Positions 12,291 through 24,985 of a stretch of DNA of 64,000 nucleotides are shown here, one piece after another; positions within the stretch are counted from its first letter, which is position 1, and every line of letters starts with the position of its first letter. The stretch comes from Saururus chinensis. Its lineage: Eukaryota > Streptophyta > Magnoliopsida > Piperales > Saururaceae. The stretch is from contig CP141149.1 in NCBI GenBank assembly GCA_035235625.1, positions 33,287,753-33,351,752 of the forward strand, written 5' to 3'. The translations under genes were made by a program, and so were the position numbers. The notes under the pieces were generated by a model. That model did no database searches. It was not told the DNA's origin and saw only the letters and a program-made list of their open reading frames with translations.

Positions 12291-15018
12291 ATAAGGGTGT
12301 TTGTATAAGTTTGATTCGGTATGATTTTGGCACGATGGTGCCTTCAGTATGTCTGTGGCACGTTGGTGCATTTGGCATGTTTGTATGAATTTGAGCATGA
12401 TATTGATATGCTTCTGCTTCATGTTTGAGTTGCATGACGCATGTGTTTATGAACTTGGAGTTCACCGTTTGGGATTTCCCCTACTGGGTATTTTCCTACT
12501 GAGTATGAAAATACTCACCCTACTACTTTTAGCCCCGTTGCACGGGAGGTTTTGCAGGTTGTGCGGAGAGCTCCTGGAGATGGACGCTCGTTTCAGCGGT
12601 GGATTGATTCCCGTTGACTCAGGTATTTACTTGACTCTCTGCGAGTTTATTTGTGCCACGATCTCCTGTATTGGGTGAGACGAGACATTATGATGTTTAT
12701 TCTGGACTTTCATTTGGATGAGTCTGTGGACTGTTATGGGACTTGTACTCAGGGATGCTTGGGAGAGTGATTTGTATTTAAAAGTCTATAATCATAGCAA
12801 AATTTATTCGTACGGTTGTTTTCGAGTAGCGCCTGAGGATATTTGCTTTGGCCGTACGATGTTTAACCGTATGATGTTTTAAATTATAAAATGTTTAAAC
12901 AGGTTTTGATTTTATCGTTTTGACTCCGATTTATGGAAAAAAAAATTTCTATGAGTTTTGAGAAAAAGGGATGAAAAATCTCGGGCGTTACATTTACTTC
13001 TCTTTTTCAAGCCCTAATATTCAAAATCTCGTTTTTATGCTTCTAAAACTCTAAATCTAGGGTTTACTTTTGATTTTCAAAGCTAAATTATGTTTAGATG
13101 TGTATTAAAATAAAATCTTATTTTTGGAAGGTGTTAGAGGTAATTGAAGGTTCAATCCGACCCAAATCAACAAGAAAAGGTAATGCATCTTTCAAATCTC
13201 AGCTTTGTGGTGGTAAAAATTTCAATTTTATAATTTTATTTGAATAGGTTTTGCTTAATTAGAGCTCTAATGGTAGGTTTAATAAATGTTAACCTCTTGC
13301 TTCAATTTCTTAGGGTTTTGTCTTAGAATTAGTTAAATTAGTGTTCTGGAAGGTTTGATGGGATTTTGATAGTGTATGAGACCATAGATGAAGGTTTTAA
13401 GGTGCTTTCATGGTGTCTTGGTTTTGATTTTCGAAATGGAGAAGAAGGTCTCATTCTGCCTTGTTGGCGATCAATCAGGTCGTGGCCGATCGATTGGGCT
13501 GATTGAATGGCCTACCAGGCCGATCGATCAGCTATATAACAGTTCAACTATTTTTGAAAATTTATGCTCATTTCGTGTTTTTCCTCAAATTGAAGTTTCT
13601 AATATTTGTGGAAAGTGTTTTATGTTGCAATGAAGTTACTGGAAGGGTGTGAAATCGATGATGGAGATATATGAAGTATGATTAAGTATTTGTTATGTGG
13701 TAGAATATGTTGGTAGTTATACATGTTAATATTAAATTACCTTGAATATTGGAATGTTGGAATTTTTATGATTAAAGTATGTTTCTAGCGGGGACATTAC
13801 ATGGTAAATGCTAAGATATATTATCTTATGATGAGAATGGATTGTGAGTAATGAATGTTATCATGTTATGACTTTATGTATAGAATAATCATGCTTGTAG
13901 GAGTTGAGCATTTGGTTTCACATGGATGGATTTAAGCTTTATAGTAGATTTCACTTTGATTTTAGTTGGAAGTCATTGTTTTGAATGTGTTTAAGCATGC
14001 ACATATTGCCTTATGAGTTTATGTCAAGGCATTTGTCATATGCTTAGAATATGCATGAATACACACGTATGAGGAATTTACTATGAAATTATAATTAGTT
14101 ATGATGTGATTATGACGCATGAAGGGACTGATGGGAGCATGTTTCATTGGAACCCACGTAGACTTTTGCTCATGGATGTATCATGATATTATGCATTATG
14201 TATCGGACTTCACTAATGAGGTTTTACCATTGTTTAACCGGAATGATCAATTGTATGCAATGATTGAGATTGCGTGCTGGATTAATCGGTTGGTGAAATT
14301 AATCAAAACTTGGTTGGTTCGAAATGACATGTCTTCAATTCAAGTTCCTATGTGGAATATATATACTCCCCGGGTTGAGTCTAGTTAAATTGAGATATGT
14401 GGGGACAAGTTGTGTATTTGTCTTGCGGATGAGATTATTTAGATTATCATGTGGGCCCTAAGAATCCAGAGTGGTACGCTTTGTGCACCCGCTACAATGT
14501 GTTCTAGGGTTGCCTATGTGGGAATTCAGGCACATCCCCACTGCAGGAGATGTCCTTGGGCGAACACACCTGCTCTAGGTTCTCTGTGTGAGAATCAGAC
14601 ATCTTTGGCTAGGATCATCTAGGGCGAGCAGCTTTAAAGGTTGACAACCCTAACCCTCTTCTATTTCCTGTGTGGCTTATGTTAGACTCGTTGTGAAGGC
14701 TAAACAACATAAAAAACTCTTCCAATATAAATAGTTCTTGCTTATGGATATTGTATGTGTCAATTTTTCAATTTTGTTTGGGGTTTTTAATGGCAACTTA
14801 CCAGTTTTCGTGTATGTGTACTCACTGGGGAGGAAAGAAGTTATCATCAATGTTTACATCAACACTCAAGGAAATAATGAGTAACAAAAAATTAAAAGAT
14901 AAAAAATAACCTCCACCTGCCCTAATGATATTGCATTAGGTCAATACAGCTTCATGTTCTAGTCGTTCAACATATATTTTAAAATTTAAAATATGGCATT
15001 TCCTATATGACTATGATA

Positions 15019-15201
15019 CACTTCCTTTGCCTTAGATTAATAGTTATATTTAGAAGAAAAAAATTTATTGAATACTAAAACTTACAAGAAAAATAAGTTT
15101 ATAATAATCTTTTTAGAGTACTTAATCACTTAAATAAAGTAAAATAATTAATATAAAATATTTTTTTGTCAAATAAAACTATTAATTTAAGACACAAAGA
15201 G
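15019..15201. mobile_element. Stowaway-like MITE, about 183 bp
   Basis: The left end CTTCCTTTGCCTTAGATTAA and the reverse complement of the right end (CTCTTTGTGTCTTAAATTAA) are related inverted repeats. The element is flanked by TA on both sides (15017-15018, 15202-15203), the target duplication of Stowaway elements. The interior is AT-rich and noncoding. Confidence 0.65.
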
Positions 15202-15299
15202 TATGAGTTTGACATAGCATGTTCATGCTTCGCGTAAACAAAATCATATATGTTAAAATATATATATATATATATATATATTAATATTTAATATATAAA

Positions 15300-17089
15300 T
15301 ATTCAATATATTAATATACATACAAAAACCAATAATAAACCGACAATACACATCTCGCTCTATTATAGAGTCGAGTACCACACGACCACCACATGTCTAT
15401 CTCTGCCCCAAAGCAGATCTAGTACATACACATATCTTCCTCTATCACTGAGCCGAGACCAAACAACACATCTTGCTCTATCCTTCAGATCAAAGCATAT
15501 CAAAGCATAACAGATCAAAACACAAAGGATCAAAGCATAGCAGGACACTTCAGATCATATCAAATAAAGCATAACAAAGTAATTCAAATTAGAACATATT
15601 AAATCATAACAATTCATACATCTTAATTAGTACATTATTATTACTAATTAAGATGTGTAAGCATACAAATAATTTAACATCCTAAGCTAACTACTTAAGA
15701 TGTATATGTATTCTCGTACAAAAATCAGGTATACTTACCTATAGAAGACATCGGAAGCAACAACATTTAGATTTGTAAGTTTCTTGAGAGCGTCCTCCTT
15801 TCGGATCCGAATATGGCAGGCAAAATCTCCTTCGAAGTAGGCGAACGTAGCATTCCTTAGCTTGGAGACATTCCTTACTTTCCGTACTCGTAGTTAACGG
15901 ATAGGACATCCTATTTTCATAGACATCTTTCACCTTTTGTGCTTGTGAACTATGGATGGAGTCTCCTCTTAGCTCGGGGATGCCTCTCTTACTAGGTGGT
16001 GGAGGATAGAGCCTCCCCAACTCCAGATTGCTTCTCTCGTTGTGACATGGCAACTACGGACAGAACCCCGTCTTATTCATGGCCCATTTTTCTTTCCCTA
16101 GGGCTCAAGGATGAGGGCAAGGCATCTCCTTATATCGAGTCATTTCCTCCTCATATAGTCTTCAACTTGCAGAAAGGACACCTCATTGCTTAGAGCATGC
16201 TCGATTTAGTCAAGTACGCCTCTTCAACGGACTAAATCTAAGTTAGGATGCTCAAAAATGGAGAAAAAGAAATTTGTTGGTGCTCGAGGACAACGGGCAG
16301 GACCTCTCATTCTCTTAGGGAATTTCCTCCTTATACTATTTCCAACTCAAAGAAAGGACCCCTCCATTGCATAGAGCACGCTCGATTTACTTAAGAACGC
16401 CTCTTTGACGGTCTTAATCGGACTCAGAATGCTCAGAAACTATGGAAATGAAGTTATGGCTGAAAAAAATTGGCATAAATGGGGTTTAAATAGACCCTCA
16501 GCACGCCGAAACCACCGTGCCATGCTGCCAATTTCGGCAAAGCCCACTGATCGTGGCGCGCATTTTTTCGTGGCGGCTCTTGTTGATCGTGGCGCATGTC
16601 ATTTCGCGGAGGCTCTCGCTGATCGCGGCAAGCGTCATTAATTCCTCCTTGTGACGCGCATTGCATGCGCTTGTCATGACACGCATCGCCCGCGCCTATC
16701 ACACTAATGCCGTTTTCTTTTGCTTTTTCCTTTTTATTTATTTATATATTTTTATCTTCAAATGCACATATATTTCTACCCCAGAATCGGATTTGCGCAT
16801 TCTTCATACTGTTGGACTCATATCGACAAGCCATTCGATACTAGCCCATTTAAAGCAGTACATCATGCTCTTTCCAAGCGGGTCCCGCCTATATTGAACG
16901 TTTCTTGAGGTCATAACTTCTGGTCCCGACCTCCATTTTGTACATTCTTTAATTCATTACGCTCATTTCTTCAAGCTCTACTCATAGACAAAGGTTTCAA
17001 CCTTTGAAACCCTTTATAATTTATCAAAAAATTCACCAATTACTTCTAACCCCTTTTGTTAAACGTAATAAAAAAAGCGGGGTGTTATA
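15300..17089 (-). mobile_element. Minus-oriented gypsy LTR (degenerate)
   Basis: Read on the minus strand it begins TATAACACCCCGC at 17089. It then shows GAGCGTAATGAATTAAAG, GGAGGTCGGGACCAGAAGTT and GGCGGGACCC, the same order as the LTR starts at 19262 (minus) and 27760 (plus). The far part (15740-15300) matches 19400-19720 in the opposite orientation, including CTCTATTATAGAG. The distal end is not clear. Frames near 15739-16640 are LTR sequence; I see no gene. Confidence 0.6.
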
Positions 17090-19262
17090 GTAGAAAACGT
17101 AAAATAGACGTATCACACATTTAGGTTAAAGTATACATTCCATAGTCATATCATACTCAAAACAAATATTTCAAATCAAACTAGACTTGAAATCAAAATT
17201 CATCTCAATGCACGAGAAAATCAACATTGGAGTTATCCACTAACCCTCATGTCCCATACCACAGGTGTTTGATAGTTTCTTCATTGTAATTTTACTACCC
17301 ATCGAGATAATTTTGCAATTTCAAGTCACTATTTGAAACACAGAGAATTTGAATTTAATTTTCATGTCATATTCATCAGCAAATTCAACCTTAGAAGAGT
17401 CCACTAATACTGCGTCCCATACCATGGGTATTTGGCGATTTCTCTTAGGGAATGCTAGTGTCTTTAAAAATAGTTGAATTTAATTTCAACACTAGCAGAA
17501 CTACCCCAAGAGTGATCCACTAATACCTTGTATCCCATACCACGAGTGTTTAGCGGTTCCTTCTAGGTAGGTCCACTATTTTTCTAAAACATCTTTCAAA
17601 TACAGATACTTCAAAAGTAAATCTTGTGTCAAAATATCGGCAAAATTTGCCGTCCTCTCATCCCATACTGTGGTGGGTAATGGTTTCTCCTTGGAAATTC
17701 TACAACTTTTCAAATATATATTCAATTTAAAAGCAAATAAATTTTTTAAACAAATAATTTAAAATAAAAATTTTCTTGTCAACTTACCGGCAAAACAAAC
17801 CTGAGAGCTTTCCACTAACACCTCATGTCCCATACCAAAGTGTATAGTGGTTGCTCTTAAGTGGTTCCACTGTCTTTGAAAATAGATCAATTACTTAATT
17901 AAATACATTTCCTGAAACAGACAATTCGAAATCGAATTTTATTTTAATACTCTCGTAGAATTAATCAAAGAGATGTCCACTAATTCCTCGTGTCTCATAG
18001 CATGAGCGTTTATTGGTTCCTCCTAGGTAATTCTACCATTAAAATAATTTGAATATACTATTTTAAATTGAAGTTGCTGAAATACTTATGCAAGAGATTC
18101 AAAATCGGAATTCATAAAACTCAAGATTCTGACCAGGTTCGACACTACGCAAACAAAATAAACGTCCATCTGATGTAACATAAGCAAAACAAAATTTCAG
18201 CTTTGATACAAACTCATCCACAACAGAATGGTCAAATTGCTCCCGATTAAAATTTAGAATTCATAACACATAGTTCGTATTAAATCTGATGTCATAGTTA
18301 AAACAAAATATCAAATTAATTAAAAAAATCAGAATTCAAATCAAACCGAGATTCGAAACAATAATTTTAAATAATAACCATTCAAAGGCGAATAATATCA
18401 ATCCAATACAGCACAAGTAGGATAGAAATTCTAAATTACTTATGAGTAACCAAATTAAAATTTATAAATACTAAAGTTAAGAGCAATTCCGATGTCACAC
18501 TCATAAAACAAAATTACTAATCAAAACCCGATTCAATTTATTTGTAGTAGCATTTTCAAGTCATTTTACATTCAAGATAAAAAATTTATAAAATGGAATA
18601 TCGTATCAAATCCTTATGTAACTAATTCATACATGAATTTAAATAATGTTAGACTTGAAATCAAAATTCATAAAATCAACGTTAGCATCAAAATTAAGAC
18701 ATGCAGACGCACGTGCCGTGTGGTGTGTTCTGATAGGACCATGCAGTATGGCAGTTCGCGCCTACGTGTACGATGCTGCAGCGCGGTGCCTGAGCTTGAC
18801 CCTCATCGCGCGCACAGTAGCACGATCATATGGAAGTCCGCGATCGCATCGACCCTGAGGCTCGGCTCGATCAACTGATGTCATCAATTCTTTATTTTAT
18901 TATTATTTTAAACCAAATACAATTCTAACTTCAAAATGCGATAACCTTGTATCTCGAAGTCGAAACTGCGCGTTCTTAGTACTGATGGACTTATATTAAC
19001 GAGCCCTTTGAAACTAGAGCGCACATGGGTAGGTTATCTTACTTTTTCATTGTAGGTCCCGCCCATACGACACATTTTTTGATGTTGTAACTTTCATACT
19101 CGACCTCCGTATTGCGTGTTCTTAGGATCGTTATGCTTGTTACTTCGAGCTATAACTAAATACATGAATTCCATCCTTTAAAACTCCTTAAAACTTAATT
19201 AAAAATTACATAATTACCCCTAACCCATCAGTTTAGGCATAATCAGAACACGGGGTGTCACA
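17090..19262 (-). mobile_element. Second minus-oriented D-family LTR-like sequence with tandem repeats
   Basis: On the minus strand it starts TGTGACACCCCGTGTTCTG at 19262, closely matching the plus-strand D-family start at 7423. The U3-type blocks lie at 18950-19260, followed by a GC-rich variable segment near 18700-18860 and then a long AT-rich part with a ~150-bp degenerate tandem repeat. No coding domain is seen. Whether it is an LTR plus internal region or a long LTR is unresolved. Confidence 0.55.
17230..18045. repeat. Degenerate tandem repeat, about 115-160 bp units, six copies
   Basis: The motif TCCACTAA..CCTC.TGTCCCATACCA..(G)TGTTT.G.GGTT.CTCCT recurs near 17236, 17400, 17516, 17650, 17808 and 17965. 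Copies differ by many substitutions, so the array is old. Confidence 0.8.
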
Positions 19263-19885
19263 GTGTCTGTCTGTCGCCTTCAGACGTAATGAGAAAGATG
19301 TTCAGGAGCTAGAGGAGGTTTTGCTCGCCATCTCCAGACCTAAAAGGGAGGACGCTTTGACGAAATGAGCAATTCGGAATGTTGCTACTCCGCAATTGTA
19401 GGGGAGTAAGCGTTTCTAACCTTTCGATTTAATATGATTCATATGCATGCACATGTTGCTTAGTGTTATTAATATACTAATTAAGATATATGATTTGATA
19501 TAGCTTTGATATACTCTGTTGTGATCCAATCTGCATTGAAATACTCTATTGAGATTTGATATGCTCCAATCTGATCTGATATGATCTATTATAGTGAGAT
19601 GAAATCTAATATGATCTGATGGGATATGATATATCTAATTTGTCTCTATTGTGTGTTCTGTTCCGCTCTATTATAGAGTGGGATGTATGATTCTGTTGAT
19701 TTATTAGCTTTCGTTTGACTCCGATGAGGCATGAGATTTTCATCTTGACTCTGAATGATTTATACCGATATGAAGTTATTCCTATTTTAACGTATATAAT
19801 TTTTTGATGTATAATGTTTGTAATAACTGGAAGATAGAACTACGTTCGAATCCGATCGTATTGGAATAATATTGTAATATTATCC
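19263..19885 (+). mobile_element. LTR-derived segment flanking the gypsy insertion
   Basis: Positions 19400-19720 match the reverse complement of 15300-15740. The segment ends with TATCC (19881-19885), one copy of the target duplication of the gypsy element that follows. Its continuation on the other side begins at 29368. Confidence 0.5.
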
Positions 19886-20410
19886 TATAATGACCATAAT
19901 TTTTTGGCACGATCTTTTTATAAAATTTATTATTTAGGAATTTTTTAAGTTCAATTAGAGTTTGTAGAGACAAGCATTACAAGTCAAAAAATGAGTAAAT
20001 CGGAGGCTAGGAACAAAAGTTATGACCTCAGGAAGAGTGCTCTAAAACTAGCGGGACCCAATTTTAAAATATGGGTAAACTAGTTCATAAGTGGTCTAGT
20101 CTTATAGGGCTTGTCAATACGAGCTCAATGGTACCAAGAACGTGCAAACTTGAGTTCGGGATAGGAAATTACGTTTATTTGAAGTTTTAAAATATATATA
20201 TAAGGAAAATTATTTAAATAATAATTTAAAATTTTTATTTACCAATTTAGAACACTTTGGGAAATATTTCCCAAAGTGGTGTTATTTTTGCCACATAGGC
20301 ACTAGACTACTTGGCTGGCTCCTGTGTGGCTTTTTTTTAAAAAAAATTTATGATTTCGTCATTTCGTACTTTAAAATGATGAAATCAATGCTTGTATTCT
20401 AAAGGACGAA

Positions 20411-21030
20411 ATCAATCTCTACCATCTATTTTCTCTCTCTCTATCCTCTTTTTCTAAATCTCTCTTCACTCTCTCACCTCTCACTCTCTCTCTCTCCTCT
20501 CCTCTTTCTCTCTCTCCTCTTTCTCTCTCTATTCACTCTTTCTCTATTCACTCTCTCTATTTACTTTCTCTTTCTTCACTCTCTATTTACTCTCCCTCCT
20601 CTTTCTCTCTCTTCTCTCCTCTTTCTCTCTCTCCTCTTTCTCTCTCTTCTCTCTCTCTGTCCTCTTCCTCTCTCTTCACTATCTCTCCTCTTTCTCTCTC
20701 TTCTCTACTTCTCCTCTCTCTCTATTCGCTCTCTAAACGAGGAGAGAGAGAGTGAATATAGAGAGAGAGAGAGTGAATAGAGAAAAAAGGAGAGAGCCAA
20801 GAAAGTGTGTATTTGTGACGATAGAGAAAGATGAGAGAAGAGAGAGAAAGAGGAGAGTGGAGAGAGTGATTAGAAAGAATGTGAGAGGAAAGAGAGTGAA
20901 AAGAGAGAGAAAGAGGAGAGAGAGTGTGAGAGGAGAGAGTCAATAGAGAGAGAAAGAGGAGACAGAGTGTGAAAGGAGAGAGTGTGTGTGTGAAGAGAGA
21001 GAAAGAGGAGACAGAGACTAAATAGAGGGA
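20411..21030. repeat. Long (CT)n/(GA)n palindrome
   Basis: About 320 bp of CTCTCT/CTTTCTC-rich sequence (20411-20735) is followed directly by about 290 bp of GAGAGA-rich sequence (20742-21030). The turning point is CTCTCTAAACGAGGAGAG. The two arms are roughly complementary, so the strand could fold into one long hairpin. The reading frames here are low-complexity artefacts. Confidence 0.9.
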
Positions 21031-21142
21031 AAAGATTGATTTTGCCCTTTAGAAGGACAAAATCAGCACATGTATTGAATACGTCCTTCTAAAGGACGAA
21101 ATCAGTACACAGTACCGAATTCGTCCTTCTAAAGGATGAAAT

Positions 21143-24100
21143 TTGTAACGACCCTCATCTTTAAACCGGTTTTGGTTTTATTTAATTGTTGGTTATCGTG
21201 AGATTTACGTATTTTCTGATCTTATTCGGTGATTTCGTTAATAAATAGTATTTGAGATGGTTTTAACCAAAATAAACTTCAATATTAGTGGTTTTAAGTG
21301 ATTTTAAACCAAATGTGAATTTTTGGGATTTTTCGGAATTTTTACTATTTTTCCCAAAAATTAGGGTTTTGGCGGGACCCCTGTGGGCCCCACCGTCGAA
21401 AATTTTATTTTTTCGTCAAATGAATTTAGACATCTACCTAAGGTTATACAAAAATTTTCAGAATTTTATTAGGCTTAATTAGTGCTTAAATTTACAAAAT
21501 AGCCATTTTTAGCCTACTTTTCCTATTTACACCCCAAAACTTACCCATGCATACCCCAACCCTTACTATAAAAGGGCAAATCAGAGTCATTTCCATTTTT
21601 GGGAATAGGCTAAGGAAAGAGGGCTGGCCTAATCCCCACCTAGGCCCGAATTAGAAGCCGATTAAGGTAAGCTTACTCTAATTAAGCACTAATCCATGAC
21701 TTTCTTCTTAATTTCTTCCAAATCTACCTTTCCCCCTTGTTTCAATTCGTTTTTGGACATTGAAAGCTACTTATTTGTGCTTTACTACAAACCCTAACAT
21801 TCAAAATCCGATTTTTACTACCAACAAGCCCTAGATCTAAGATTTAATTAGGGATTTCTTTGGTAAATTGATTTATATTGGTGTTTAATTCAAACTCATT
21901 GTGCTTTCAAGGATTTCAAGAAGGGTGACTCTTCAATCCGAGCTTAAACAAGTGCTGAGGTAATAGGTCTTCAAAATCTCTGTTTATCCATGATAAAATT
22001 CTTCATTTTTGGCTTATTTCGAAATGGAGTTTCTTCATTTAGTGTGTTAATGGTAAGATTAGAAAATGAAATTATTTAATCCTCATTTCTTAGGGTTTTG
22101 CATTATTATGGTATGGTTTGATGTTCTGGAAGTCAAGAAGGACTTTTGATGATAATTAGGGTGTTAGATGTGGATTTGAAGTGTTATCAATGGTGTTTCG
22201 GTTTAATTTTGCGAAAGGAAGAAGATGACCAGTTCTGCCTTGTTGGCGATCGAATGGCCCTTATGGGCGATCGATCGGCAACACTGCCCAAACGTTGGTT
22301 TTCCAGTTCAGCCAATCGAACAGCCTGCTAGGCGTTCGAACGGCCGAACTGTAAATTTTAAATTTTCACGTTTAACCGATCGAACGGCCTGAAGGGCGAT
22401 CGATCGGCTACACAGTAAATTGTATGTTGTGTATATGATGTCTATTTTGATGATTCTACTTTAGCTTGTTAATTTTATATTAATGTGGAGTGTTTTAAGC
22501 TATGTTAGGCTACTGGAAATACATGCTGTTAAGTTTATAGAGTTGAGATATATGCTTAGAGATGGTGGAATGACTTATGTTTTGTGACATGATGTTGGAA
22601 TCGTCATCTTTAAATTATGAATGGTTGGTTTCTCATTGTTAAGCATATTTTCAGTAGAACTATAATCTATTATTAGACTGATTTGTCATGATAGATTGTG
22701 GTTAGTTGTGTGTGGATGTTGGTGAATGTCATGACTCAATGATGAAATGAGTGATGTTATATGTGTTTAGCCTTTGTGGTTGAGTTTTGAATTGAGATAT
22801 GATTTCAATGATTCTTCTCTTATGATTTCCGCTGGAATTCATGTTTAGATGGAAATTCACATGTGTAGTGTGGTAGTGAGTTTAATTCCAAGCATGTTGG
22901 CATGCATTATGTGAAATGCTTCTACTAGATACACACACACATGTGGAGTTAAATGATGATGTTGAAGCTTGATATTGCGATTATAAATGATGCATTAGGG
23001 GCTGATGAGAGCACTTATCATAGATTAGGATTCATGTATGCTTTGCCCACGTATGTATCATGCTGCATGCATCATGAAAATAGATTTCCAATTGAGGCTT
23101 CATCGTGGTTAATTGAATTTGACCGATCGGATGCAATGTGATGGAATTATGTGCCGGATTGATCGGTCGTGGATTAATCGCAAGTTGATTGGTCCGAAAG
23201 GACATATTTTGATTTGAGTTCCTGTGTGGAACGAGTGCACTCCCCGGGTTGAGTCTTGTTAAATGGAATGATGTGGGGACGAGTTGTGTACTTGTCTTGC
23301 GGATTGTGAGAATGTTATTATGAGTGTCATCTGGACCCTGAGAATCTAGTGTGGTATGCCGTGTGCACCCCGCTACCACGTGTTCTACGGTTCTCTGTGT
23401 GAGAACTCGAGCTCTTCCCTCCGCAGGAGATGTCCCTGGGCGAACACCCCTGCTCTAGATTCTCTGTGTGAGAATGGGACATCCTTGGCCACGATCGTCC
23501 AGGGCGAGCAGCATTAGGGATTGACAACCCCAATTTTTCTTTAATTCTTGTGTATAATTTTAGATCATGACACACCTTCGTGGCCTTGTCTATGCTCCCG
23601 TCTGTGTGACATTAATGTATGATTACTCCTTGATGGAGGTTGTGGTGATATAATGCATGATGAAATATGTATGTTAGAGATACATCCATGCAGCTTGTGA
23701 TGATATGATGCATGTGGGAATATGTATGTTAGAGATACATCAATGCAAGTTGATTTTGATGTAATGCATGTGGGAATATGTATGCTAGAGATACATCCAT
23801 GCAGGTTGACTATGATATAATGCATGTGGGAATATGTATGTTAGAGATACATCCATGCGGTGCGGTTTGTGATGATATCATGCAGGTGGGAATATGTATG
23901 TTAGAGATACATCCATGCAGTTTGTGATGATTTGATGCATGTGGGAATATGTATGTTAGAGATACATCCATGCAGGTTGATCATGCACGATGATGCAGTG
24001 TTAGGTGATATGTATATGTGATCAGAAAATGATGCACCATGTAAATCGTTGATTTGAATGATTATATCGCTATGCTATCGTATTTTCGATGTTGTTAGTG

Positions 24101-24611
24101 ATATTAAAACCATTGTTGAGTTTGTTAAACTCACCCCTCTGTTTGTGTTCTGATTTGGGGCTGCGTGGTGTGACACGCAGTCGGACAGGATCTCCTCTTT
24201 GAGGAAAGGTCGGAGGTGGCTTGGATGTGATCGTGGAGATCTTTGTGTGATTTATTTTTCCTTAGTTATGCTTATGTTGGGACCTTTGTGTAGGGTTCTT
24301 TGTTTTGGACTTATGACACATGTTATAGTTATGTTTGTTTAAGTCTTATTTTGAGCCGATGTGGGCTTTACTTAAACTAAGCTTATGGGTTTGCGATTAT
24401 TGTTTACCTTGTGATAAGCAACACTTTTTCTTTTCCTTTTTATTTACTCTTGCTCAAAGGATTGTGCGTACTCCGTGTTTTTTTTAATCGCCCGTGGTTA
24501 GGGTTAAGTCTTCCGCTAGAATCGTTTCTCAATTTCACTTCGTCGCCCCCGCGCGCTTGACTGGTTCTTGGACCGAGTTCGGCTCGGGTTGGGCATCGCC
24601 AGGGCGTGACA
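21143..24611 (+). mobile_element. 3.47-kb LTR-like element B nested in the MULE-family element
   Basis: It begins TGTAACGACCC and ends GGGCGTGACA, flanked by AAATT (21138-21142) and AAATC (24612-24616), a 5-bp duplication with one change. It is colinear with element A' from 7528. Near its right end, AAACTCACCCCTCTGTTTG (24127-24145) and a GC-rich tail are typical of gypsy LTR R/U5. No protein domain is present, so it is probably a solo LTR. Confidence 0.8.
23630..24000. repeat. Tandem array of about 58 bp units in element B
   Basis: About six copies of a unit containing ATGCATGTGGGAATATGTAT and GTTAGAGATACATCCATGCA. The minus-strand frame at 23565-23825 is this array translated. Confidence 0.9.
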
Positions 24612-24943
24612 AAATCAGTACACACATCCTTCTAAAATTTTTTTAAAAAAGGCCACACAAGTGCCTGCGTGGCAAAAAGAAACACCACTTTGGGAAATAT
24701 TTCCCAAAGTAGTCCAAATTGGTAAATAAGTTTTTTATAATTATTATTTAATTAATTTTCCCATATATATATATATATTCGACTCAGCTCGGCGAGGCGT
24801 AGTGTGCGGCTTAGCAGCGCAACATGCGCCGAATGCGCGTGACGAGCGCACGTTCGTCATGCGCCCGCTGCCATTTTCGGCGGCGCCCACCAGAACAAAG
24901 GTGGCGCCACCATTTCCGGTGGCACACCGCCCTTCTCTCCGCC

Positions 24944-24985
24944 TATAAATTCACTTCTACACCGCCCTTCTCTCCGCCTATAAAT
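24944..24985 (+). promoter_or_regulatory. Duplicated TATA box of the 5' LTR
   Basis: TATAAAT occurs at 24944-24950 and again at 24979-24985 because a 35-bp segment is tandemly duplicated. The 3' LTR has a single copy at 28240-28246. Confidence 0.7.

Larger units (their letters stand above)
8139..12992 (+). mobile_element. 4.85-kb LTR-like element A with TTTAC target duplication
   Basis: It starts TGTAAGGTCCC and ends GGGCGTTACA, with terminal TGTAA/TTACA inverted ends. Perfect 5-bp duplications TTTAC lie at 8134-8138 and 12993-12997, and the host element A' resumes exactly after them. Inside are a very GC-rich block (8460-9790), four different tandem arrays (10125-12260) and a region near 12490-12560 typical of gypsy LTR R/U5 (ACTCACCCTACTAC). 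No gag, protease, RT, RNase H or integrase motif is visible. It is best read as a solo giant LTR; a non-autonomous LARD-type element is the alternative. Confidence 0.8.
7528..14880 (+). mobile_element. LTR-like element A' (colinear with 21143-24611), split by a nested insertion
   Basis: It starts TGTAAGGACTCTCATCTT and is colinear with the element at 21143 (TGTAACGACCCTCATCTT). Shared blocks include GGGACCCCTATGGGCCCCAC near 7757-7778, the GATCGATCGGC motifs near 13480-13520, and CAGGAGATGTCC..GGGCGAACAC..CCTGCTCTAG near 14545-14580. The match runs 7528-8138, then resumes at 12998 and continues to about 14650. Between these lies the 8139-12992 insertion. The right end is eroded and I place it only roughly. 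It has no coding domain. Confidence 0.75.
20203..24762. mobile_element. Non-autonomous MULE-family element with long TIRs and a CT/GA palindrome, carrying a nested LTR
   Basis: The ends are long inverted repeats of about 120-150 bp. The left end runs GGAAAATTATTTAAATAATA..ACTTTGGGAAATATTTCCCA..TTGCCACATAGGCAC; the right end at 24640-24762 is its reverse complement with changes. It sits in an AT repeat in the LTR, so the 9-bp ATATATATA flanks are compatible with a MULE target duplication but not diagnostic. GATTTCGTC/GACGAAATC motifs lie just inside the ends (20345-20410, 21035-21140). The same TIRs and motifs bound the PMD-carrying MULE at 42110-46055. It encodes nothing itself. Confidence 0.8.

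Noticed and set aside
11112..12465. Minus-strand frames of 100-196 codons
   Set aside because: They are translations of the tandem arrays (repeating AEHQTFGL and THTLTVVL-type units), not genes.
17230..18045. Possible CRISPR-like array because of regularly spaced repeats
   Set aside because: Units are long, diverged and part of an LTR-type element in a plant genome; there is no constant short repeat with unique spacers.
20722..20946. Ser/Leu-rich and Arg/Glu-rich frames
   Set aside because: They translate the CT/GA simple-sequence palindrome.
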